From assembly GCA_035771165.1 (NCBI GenBank), contig JAWNZC010000314.1, forward strand, positions 1,289,501 through 1,353,500: a stretch of DNA of 64,000 bases, given 5' to 3'. The position numbers and the translations under genes are program-made. This document shows positions 56,201 to 64,000 of this stretch, piece after piece (position 1 is the stretch's first letter; each line of letters begins with the position of its first letter). Source of the stretch: Paragorgia papillata. Its lineage: Eukaryota; Cnidaria; Anthozoa; Scleralcyonacea; Coralliidae. The notes beneath the pieces were generated by a model that saw nothing but the letters and a program-made list of their open reading frames with translations, did not search any database and had not been told where the DNA came from.

Positions 56201-59200
56201 AAGAAAGAAATTGTAGACAAAAAAGATGAAGTTGAAAAAAATAAAGACGATGAAGTTAATGTGGAGGAATTAGAATACCCTGGTTGTGAAACCTCTGGTG
56301 AGTAATATCCCGAATATGCACAACAGGTTTTACTCACCTGGAATGGTTGGGGTAATGTGTGAAAGGGTTAATCTCTTTTAGTTGCAGGTGAATAGTGCTT
56401 TATACACAATCTGATTGGCTCTTCTATCTCGGGATATCATGCACTATTCACCTCCAAGCAAAACAAAGTGGCTGACAGTTTTGCTCTGTTTAGCGAAGAA
56501 AGAGATTTTGTGGTACAGTGTATATGCAAATATACCGCTACGTACAAATGTTGATAAGATAAAATTGAGTAGAACAGTGTTCACAGACTACCTGTATGTT
56601 TCTTTAGACTTTTATAGCCGTGAATATATCCAAAAATATATAAAAACTGTTTTGCTGACAAATCTCAAGTACACCAAGCCGAGTGACCTTATCTTGCATG
56701 AAATTGATATTTAGGTATGAGAATACGGAAAAAATAGGAATATGAACCTATAGTTTATGAGGTATATTAATTATGCTATAATTACAAATATTCACCTATG
56801 GTATAAGATTTAAATAGGTAATGATACCTCCATCGGCATTGTCTTCAGAAGCAGGACATATAGCATACAGTAACGTTAGCCACCGCTATTCATCTCCAGT
56901 GCCCTTGGTGAATAATACTGTTAAATAGCCTGACCTTCTTGCCTTACATTGAGGGACTGGTGGCCTACAGTACTATGCTGAATGAATTTGTCTGGTGTTA
57001 ACTAGAATTATAAAATGCTAAAGTGTCCCTTGACCCTAAATGGGTTTAACCCTTTACTGCCCATGCAAGAGTGCCTTTTAGTATTTTTACTCTGGCTAAC
57101 CTTGCTGCCTCCAACTACAGTTGGGAATTCAGATGAGATGGCCACTTAAATGTACAATTATTGTCTAATGATTCCATATGTTTACTGTAGATGAACCATT
57201 CAGCCAACAAATAATGGACAGGCACTATAATGCTTTGGTAAAGGAGATGCAGAAAGGCAAACCATCACCAACAAACATTAATTTATACTTAAATAAAGAA
57301 TTTGAGGGACGGCGGAGCCGTATTCAAAATATGGCAACTGAAGATCGGCACATAAAACTATTTGAGGCCTATCCTTGTTTCAAAAATCATGTAGAGGTAC
57401 AGTAATGGCCTATATTGTTCATAATTATATATATATATAGTTCAATCTACAGACACGGTGTTTCGCTGTACAACAGCTCATCAGTGTAGCTTGGAACAAT
57501 CTGAATGAATTTCATCAATTACTTATACACATGCGATTGTCGGTGACAACCGCATGTGGGACAGCATTTGTGAAGTACATTCAGATAGCGTGAAGTGCGC
57601 ATGGGCCCAGAGTGCTCAAACTTTTCTACATCCTATATTACAGGCTACCCTAATCTCTGTGTGATTACCCATGGGTTATCTGTTAATTTTGACATATCAG
57701 TGCAAGTAATAATGGTGCGGGTTACTGTACTGTATCTGTAGTGTTTACTTCTTAAGCCTATGTTTACAAAATACATGTACTGGTAATTGTGTTCCACATC
57801 CCATAATGTGATTCAATGATTTTACAGGTAGATTGTGATCGGTCAGTACTGCAGTTATACAATGTAATTAAACCAGTAAAATTCCCTTGGTTCAGAGGAG
57901 TGTTGACATTTTTGTTGTTTGCCAAGAAGCAAACATTCACTGATTCATGATCAGCTTGTCTCACATTTGTCTTAACCCTTGGTACCATACTGGATGTTTT
58001 GCCATTAACGTGCTACATGTTGAAATTTGAACCAAGTTTTAAAACATATAATTATTTATATGCTCAGTAGACGAACATATGATTAGCCGAATATCCCTTT
58101 TGGGGTGGGGGAGGGGCTTACAAAGACAGGTTGTCAGAGTATACTGGCCGGTTTTGGCCAGTTCAGGAAAAATGAAAACTTTTTCTTGGCCTATTTTAGC
58201 CTGTTCAGGGGTCAAACTGTTTTAAACAATTAAGTTAACCCCAACACAAAGTCCAAATACCGTATAAAATGATCAGGACTACTATTTCCATGGTCTTATT
58301 TTGAAACCACAAACATGCATGGAAAATAATGATCGGTTCGGCAGCTGAAACACATCAGTTAGTCCTGGATATACCATGCAGGTAATAACCCAGAAATTAC
58401 AGTACATGTAATGTATGCATGTTCTGGTATAGTTCATTACTAAATTCCAAATTACATCAAGTACGGTTGTAAGTTTCGATATAATGTATCAAAGTCCAAT
58501 TTGAAGTTACTTGACAGTTGTAATGTATTTCATTGTTTTTTCTAGATAATTGAGGAGGTAAGAAGAATCATTGGGAAAGAAGTACAAGACAAGCCAGATT
58601 CATTCATGAATGAATGCGTCAAGAGACTCCAAAACGAAATAGATTTTTTAATTTATTTTGGTGTTTCCAAAAAGAGTGTTGGACATCCAAGCAAGCCAAC
58701 TGCAAGTAAGACAATAAGATACATTAATTGTAGTGGCAAGGGTAAAAATATGCTATGTGTGTATTTTATAGGTGTTTTTTAATATGGAAAGTTTCTTATA
58801 TTTTTGTTCATTTTATATAAATTATCTTGATGACATGATTGTGATAATATTGGGTTCCTAATTTGTTTGGGCTTTCCAAGTGGACAATAGCTGTAGGTTT
58901 TTATGTGTGTTTTTCTTCAGTTACATGTACGTTCATTATTATTGTGTCATCCTTCAAGTCACCTTCAAAGGCTTGACAATCCATGTACTAATCCCATCAT
59001 GCATTCCTAATTTCGAGTGTTAAGAACTTAAGATATGGTATCTTTTTTCTCGTTCTCTACAGCTGCAAAGATTGTTCATATTTTGAAACATGTCCATAGC
59101 ATTTTTGGTGGATCATCAGGGAAAACAAGCAAAAACACAAGGAAGGCCATTGATCTGGTTTATGTCATAAAGGTAAGAGTAAATACATGTATGTACTGTA

Positions 59201-60165
59201 ATATTAGAGAGTGGTGGCATCCACTCAGCCAATCCTGGTCAAGTATTTCACTGTTCTATATTACATGTTTTAATTCATCAAGATTAGACATGTGATTATA
59301 TAGTGAATTTTATGTAGAGTAGAGTCCCTTGACTCTAAATGTGAATATCTGTTATAGAGTTCACTAATGAATTAGTCTCTCGAATTAGATAGAAGAGCCA
59401 TTGTGGTCTTCTGTCTAATTTTGGGGAACTATATCCATTGGAGCACACATCCTTTAAATACTGAATTTTTGGGCACAACTTATTTTATATTCCAAAATGG
59501 CTGCCAATTTACTATTAACATATACATGTACCTACAAAATTTTCCCTTATGACCTCGTTGTAGAGTAAACAATCTTTTGGTTTTGTATATACATGTACTG
59601 TACGACAACAAGCTAAGGTCTTAAGGGTCAATTTAGATGCATATAGAAGATGTAAATTGGTAGTCATTTCGAATACTGTAAGTTTTATTGGCCACATATA
59701 ATTTTGGAATAAGTAATTATATTGGCCAGTGTCATAGCATCCAAATTGCAAGGTGACTGCACAGTATTTGCAGGCTAAGGGCTAAGGGCCATGGATAAGA
59801 ACAAGCCTTGTCACTTCCCTGTCTAACTACAGTATACTATTTTTTGTCAGGAGAATGAGGATCCTGAACAGTGTTGTTCTAGAAAGCAAGGAAATGGCCT
59901 TACAATGTTGATTGACTCAACAACAGCATACATTATTTGCAAAGGTTCAATTATGGTCACAATCGAATTGGACAAAGTAATGGAAGCTGTACTTGCATTC
60001 ATTGGAATGTTTTACGTCCTGGATATAGATTACCCTCCGTCCCATGAGCTTGGGCTTTCAGTATTACACAATTTTATATTTGGGGATAAATCCACACCAG
60101 CAGAACTGTTATCTCCCTTCAACACTGCCATTGAAGAATATACGAAGTTCAAGAACAGTGCGTAG
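53225..60165 (+). CDS. CACTA-element accessory protein, SAMD3-like region (8 exons, 520 aa)
   Basis: Inferred exons are 53225-53288, 53994-54115, 54227-54634, 56120-56297, 57191-57396, 58546-58705, 59063-59172 and 59851-60165. All have GT-AG borders, the phases agree, and the total is 521 codons including TAG. The conserved core spans exons 3-4: PPELRHRLVRGTINNMI, then MAKSLVVTYPQL, then KHGVIFKQLKKRLYNL. It resembles a block in animal proteins named SAM-domain-containing 3-like. Next comes a Lys/Glu-rich stretch, then KKEMQ-type helical segments. No catalytic motif was recognised, so the function is unknown; a DNA-binding partner of the transposase, like TNPA in plant CACTA elements, is a guess. 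The first ATG (53225) has context CAGTATGG. Confidence 0.78.
54635..56119. other. accessory-gene intron 3, no gene seen
   Basis: 1.48-kb AT-rich intron. The small frames on both strands (55473-55715, 55726-55926 and others) have no recognisable content. A degenerate AATA/AAATA run lies at 54985-55045. Confidence 0.6.
56298..57190. other. accessory-gene intron 4 with a hairpin
   Basis: A short inverted pair, GCAGGTGAATAGTGC and GCACTATTCACCT (56383-56455), occurs early in the intron. No protein-coding sequence was recognised; the 56415-56714 frame has no known motif. Confidence 0.55.
57397..58545. other. accessory-gene intron 5, no gene seen
   Basis: Contains (TA)n at 57426-57440 followed by ACACGGTGTTTCGCTGTACA and CAGCTCATCAGTG, words also typical of dispersed repeats in this window. 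No coding sequence is seen. Confidence 0.5.
59173..59850. other. accessory-gene intron 7, no gene seen
   Basis: AT-rich intron with repeated TACATGTAC words. Nothing coding was recognised. The acceptor TTTTTTGTCAG precedes exon 8. Confidence 0.55.
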
Positions 60166-60520
60166 ACCATGTTTTTTTAAACATTAATTTGATACATACA
60201 GTATATAATATTGAACTTTTGTTCTTGTTTGAACAATCGTATACTACTATACGTTATAAAGGTTATATACCGTGATTGAGGTGTCTACGCGTGCAACTTC
60301 ATGGTGTGATTTCTTGGTTTGTGCATTAAAGGTGGAGATTTTATACAGTATCAAATAAGCTCAGGTTATTTTACAGACAGACTTCCCCTTTAATTGTAGT
60401 TTTTATAATAATTATACATGTTGTAATTAAAACTTGCGGTTAAAATGAGTTATTCTATTATTAAAGTTAAAATGAGTTATTCTATTATTAAATTTTAGAT
60501 TGCAGGTTTACCATTTATTA
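60166..60520. other. 3' region of the accessory gene
   Basis: Probable 3' untranslated region. It includes a direct repeat of AAAATGAGTTATTCTATTAT (60443-60462 and 60470-60489). No gene. Confidence 0.5.
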
Positions 60521-60524
60521 TATT

Positions 60525-61045
60525 ATATATTCAGAAATTGTACAGAGCAGCTTTTTTCCCTAATTTTTCTTACTTTAAGTAAAAATGTTCTTAATGTAAT
60601 TCTTGGCAATATAATTTTACTTATTTTAAGCAAAAAAATGCTTAATGCAAGTATTTCTTGTTTTGCTTCAAACAAGAATCGTATAAGAATATTGTTACTT
60701 ATTTTAAGAAAAAATGTTCTTGATATAATTCTTGTCAAGGCAAAAATTCTTACTATACGGACAAGAATTATTTTGCTTATTTTAAGCAAATATTTTCTTA
60801 TTTTAAGCAAAAAATTGCTTTAAACAAGTATTTTGTTTCTTGAAACAAGAATCATATAAGAATATTATTACTTATTTTAAGACAAAATATTCTTGTTAAG
60901 ATTCTTGATAAGAACTGTATTCTTGCAAGAAATTCTTGTCAAGACAAATATTCTTACTATACGGACAAGAACAACGTTGCTTATTTTAAGCATTTATTTG
61001 CTTAAAACAAGTTTGTTTTTACTTAAAATAAGAATCAGAATTTTG
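60525..61045. repeat. right subterminal repeats of the CACTA-like element
   Basis: Dense imperfect copies of CTTATTTTAAG, AAAAATGTTCTTG, ATTCTTGTCAAG and CTTGTTT(C)AAG, the inverse of the motifs at 48060-48525. The copies are more diverged than on the left, giving long but meaningless Leu/Ile/Lys frames on both strands. Confidence 0.85.
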
Positions 61046-61050
61046 CTGTG

Positions 61051-63183
61051 TGGGAGTGGGCGGCGCCGAGGAAGATCAGTGGACGATGGGAAGACGGATC
61101 GGAAAACGAGAAAAGTAGCCCGGCACTGCCAGATAATGTGCTGTTCTCTTGACAAATTCGCGGTTTTCGCGTCATGGCAGAACAGCGACGATAGTTTGCA
61201 CCAAGTACATTGTTTTCTTCAAGATCTAAGTCTAGAATGTACTTCTGGATGTTATTCTGAATTTTTCTATGGAAATCACCTGCGGAACGGATTGAAAAAT
61301 TCGAAACACTGCCAGACTGACAAACGTTTATCGAACGTTGTCAACTGCCTGGAAGTTTTTCCCACTCCAGATTAACTTGATAAACAAAGCCGACGAACGG
61401 CGCTGGAATTAAATATTCTCGGCGCTAACTTTCTACGACATAATGGTAAGACATATGTTTACAACAGTTTGTCCTTTGAGATCAATGATAAACTTTCTCA
61501 TGTAGCGTTTGTTTTATACTTTAATTTGCATAATTCAAAACAGGAAAATCCTATCCTTGTGTACATACAATAACATTGTCGAGTTGAGAATTGTCTGGCA
61601 GCGATTTAAATTGACTTTTGTTCACAATTTATTGCTTTCCGACTTTTGCGTAGTAGATTTGATTATATATTGAAATCCCAAGTCTGGCGCCTAGTCCATC
61701 ACGGAATTTGGGCGCCATATTGACATCATTATCTGGCAGAGGCTCATTTTCTTTCCCTCTTCCCATAATTCCCCGCGCGTCTTCTCTCGCCCGTACGGTA
61801 TGGTATCCAAAACTATGTTGACCCACAAACACCACTAACCCAGCGGTGACACAGCGCAAATAGCTCGTAAGTATACCTCGATTGCCGCGATTTATTTCAA
61901 AATACATTATAATTATGTAAACATATAGTATTTTTCTACGTGCACGTGGATAACAGCGTTCATGTTGAAAAAGACATGGAAAACTCCATCCTGGACCAGT
62001 AATATAAGATAAAACACAATCCGAAGACGAACATCTTGAAAACCCAAGATATAGATTAAGACAAGACAAAGATGAAAAGGTTATATTTCGACTTTTGGTC
62101 TTCGGATTGTGTTTTATCTCATATTTCTTTAAATTGTCGGCTGACCTTGGCTTCTGGACCAGTAAATTCGACTATTATATGTTATCGACAGTCACAGCGG
62201 ATATGTAGATACCTTCCAAAAAGCAAACGACGTTATTCGGGAGTTCGAAATTTCAGACGAAGGATTTCGGAAGTATGTCTATTTGCTTCATGTTCAATCA
62301 GAAGTTTTTTATTACATAATAATTGTTGAAAAGGTATTTCCGACTGTTTCCGCTTTCCGACTGTTTGACGTCACCCGTCCGAGCCTGCGGAGGAGAAATA
62401 TTTAAGCATAGTGAGATCGAGGTCTGGCATTAGTCACAGTTCTCCAAGCCTTAAAGATATGCTGAGACTGACTAGCTAGAAACAGTCAAACAACTCCCGC
62501 CCACCCCCTTCCAACTCAGGAGTCACTTAGTTTCAACGATGCTACAAGACAAGAACGAACACCCGAGATTCACTGGTTTTATATGGTACTTGTGAAGATT
62601 AGGCTTTGTAACGGAATTCAAGGTAACTCTCCCTGCATGTACACTGTACAGGTGACTTGCAATGCTTGTGGATGGGAGAAGGGTACCGTAAGGTTTCTTT
62701 GGTCAGGCTCTAGGTTACGCCTTTGTCAATCTTTTGGGCAGGCTCAAGGAGCAGCCTTGCTGCATTACTGTCACGCATCGACAACTCTATCTCATCCCCT
62801 TCAGTCTGCAATACTCCAAAGCTAGTAGTACATGTTTGTTGTATCTGCACAAGTCATATCTATAGATTGTGTGTTCGACAGTAACTGGGTATTTAGGAAT
62901 AGAGAGTAGTTAATTATCTATAAAAAGCGACGTTACATTCATTCATTCTAGATTTTACATGTACTGTGCGTGCCATAAAACATCATGTATGTCCCCAGAT
63001 AAACTCAAGTCTAGGCAAAAGAGATGTATCGTAAACCCGCCCCTGTTGTAAATTCAATGGTGGGCAAACTTTTATGTGGTAAAAGATACAATGTTCCGAT
63101 AAATTACTTCATTAATCATGTGGTCCCTTGTCTTTATAAGTCAATGGCAAAACAATACGGAGACAAAGTGCATGTAAACTTCT
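61051..63183. other. non-coding interval between the CACTA-like element and the SRCR paralogue
   Basis: No recognisable gene; frames at 60893-61375, 61629-62069 and 63024-63335 carry no known motif. A hairpin lies at 62004-62122: AGATAAAACACAATCCGAAG and its inverse CTTCGGATTGTGTTTTATCT, with CTGGACCAGTAA repeated directly outside (61990 and 62156). Confidence 0.55.
62004..62122. repeat. hairpin with 23-bp perfect arms
   Basis: AAGATAAAACACAATCCGAA at the left pairs with TTCGGATTGTGTTTTATCT at the right across a loop of about 75 bases. The word CTGGACCAGTAA lies on both outer sides in direct orientation, which may be part of the same insertion event. Confidence 0.65.
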
Positions 63184-63189
63184 TTTATT
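63184..63189 (-). promoter_or_regulatory. poly(A) signal of the SRCR paralogue
   Basis: AATAAA on the minus strand 57 bases after the stop codon, matching the position and context of the signal at 24801-24806 in the first gene. Confidence 0.6.
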
Positions 63190-63245
63190 TTAACTCAAAC
63201 TCAGTGATCATGTGTGCTACAGTATTCAAGTTACACGAAGTGTCA

Positions 63246-63565
63246 TCAGTAGCAATCAACACTGGCATCTTCGATATGGCGGCAATTGTTTACTGTCCAT
63301 TCTTGACTGGGACAGTTCCACAAATACGATTCTGAGCCAGAGCAACCAAGATCATCAAGTAGTATGGTGCCTGTCCCTTGACCATAGTGGGCCTGATGGG
63401 GCGCAGCACTTGCTCCACTGTAGCCCAGCTGACGGCACACCACGTTACCATCGTTTATGTCCCAGGAATCATCACAAACTGTGCCCCACCCGTACGATGG
63501 ATGATAGATTTCCACTCGTCCTTGGTTATAGCCACCACCTTGCAGCCTAATGTTATAAGCTCCAC
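63246..63565 (-). CDS. terminal SRCR exon of a lectin-gene paralogue (partial)
   Basis: After an AG acceptor (63566-63567), the exon encodes an SRCR domain: [58 protein letters not shown], ending DASVDCY before TGA. It has the conserved Cys pattern and is nearly the same as the lectin gene's last exon (24880-25205), with the same phase, splice border and stop. The flanking intron and 3' untranslated region are also similar (GGTGGAGCTTATAAC region; TCAGTGATCATGTGT). The upstream exons lie beyond the window, so the full domain set is unknown. It is two codons shorter than its partner near GGGYNQGR. Confidence 0.88.
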
Positions 63566-64000
63566 CTATAACATTTCAAAAAACAGTAAAGGTACCACAA
63601 GATATGACGAAACAGTAACTATCATTCTTAAATGGATCTTATATAGTATTTATGGCACCCCAATTTAAACTTCTTCCTATCTATAGCTATACTTTTAAAT
63701 CAATTTTTAAGGAGCCAAAACTACTAGGGGCCTGTTAATTTTATTACATTAAAGACGCTAATAGAAACGTCCAACCAGTCAACTTAACTATAGTTGTTAA
63801 AATTCTGATAATTTCTTTGTTTATATAGGTTTGTGGAAAACCAGAAGTGTCCTTTGATGAGTGCCAAACGTCTTTGTATATTTTATTTTGACAAACCGGC
63901 TTCCCAGGCGAGTGTATTTATTCTATGTGGATTATTCTATTTATTCTATCTATCTATCTATCAACCGGAACTCGTCTAAGACGGGAAACTTTCTCATCTT
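63566..64000. other. intron of the SRCR paralogue
   Basis: Partly alignable with the first gene's intron 17: AAGGAGCC(A/G)AAA at 63710-63721 and 26054-26065, and CACCCCAA(A)TTAAA. It ends with a short TCTA microsatellite (63934-63961). No exon is seen before the window ends. Confidence 0.6.

Larger units (their letters stand above)
48040..61050. mobile_element. 13-kb CACTA/EnSpm-like DNA transposon with two divergent genes
   Basis: The ends are CACAGCAAAATT at 48040 and AATTTTGCTGTG ending at 61050. TG occurs on both sides, a possible 2-bp duplication. Subterminal regions are packed with TTCTTG/CAAGAA and CTTGAAACAAG/CTTATTTTAAG motifs in opposite orientation at the two ends. Inside lie an 879-residue C2H2 plus transposase gene (-) and a 520-residue accessory gene (+), which diverge from a 315-bp gap. 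The CAC start, subterminal repeats and transposase type place it with CACTA-related elements. Both genes are open once spliced. Confidence 0.82.

Noticed and set aside
60500..60823. Leu/Ile/Lys-rich frames on both strands
   Set aside because: They arise from the AT-rich subterminal repeats of the CACTA-like element.
61629..62069. 146-residue minus-strand frame
   Set aside because: No motif, no supporting exons, and it overlaps the hairpin at 62004.

Overview
This is a eukaryotic, AT-rich, animal-type genome window. Genes are split by short GT-AG introns, the one clearly host-like gene encodes a secreted protein built from metazoan extracellular domains (H-type lectin, Kazal, C-type lectin, calcium-binding EGF, sushi, SRCR), and most of the rest is transposable elements nested in one another. 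The domain mix and repeat types suggest a marine invertebrate, plausibly a cnidarian or sponge; the sequence does not settle which.

Layout. 1-7 kb: a dead non-LTR retrotransposon broken up by foldback and other insertions, followed by a TA microsatellite carrying a mariner-type MITE. 8.42-20.21 kb: a complete-looking 11.8-kb DNA transposon with terminal inverted repeats, a 4-bp AAAC target duplication and subterminal 19-bp minisatellite arrays at both ends. It carries two convergent genes: a 6-exon, 837-residue SAM/ubiquitin-like/HECT E3-ligase-like protein (+) and a 418-residue DDE integrase-like transposase (-). Joined at the inferred splice sites, the HECT gene is open from ATG to stop. 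20.2-24.8 kb: two tandem TTAA-flanked foldback elements and a noncoding 2.8-kb element. 24.88-35.63 kb (-): an 18-exon gene for a 1079-residue secreted lectin, resolved exon by exon, in which a five-exon block encoding three H-type lectin domains is duplicated around a Kazal exon. 36-43 kb: noncoding DNA with a large inverted repeat, a 5S-rRNA-related SINE, a solo LTR, a Penelope remnant, MITEs and a dead sushi exon. 43.8-47.9 kb: a nearly intact non-LTR element with a 2A-like motif, interrupted by a 611-bp MITE. 48.04-61.05 kb: a 13-kb CACTA/EnSpm-like transposon with two divergent multi-exon genes, an 879-residue C2H2 plus transposase protein (-) and a 520-residue accessory protein (+). 63.25-63.57 kb (-): the last exon of a paralogue of the secreted lectin gene, whose remainder lies beyond the window.

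How it fits together. Two unrelated, large DNA transposons each pair a transposase with a long multi-exon accessory gene that is not itself a transposase. The HECT/integrase element is the strongest candidate for an undescribed system: a mobile element apparently carrying its own ubiquitin ligase, with both genes starting just inside its repeat arrays. The lectin gene, its dead sushi exon and its right-hand paralogue point to a tandem immune-type or adhesion gene family that has been spread apart by transposon insertion.
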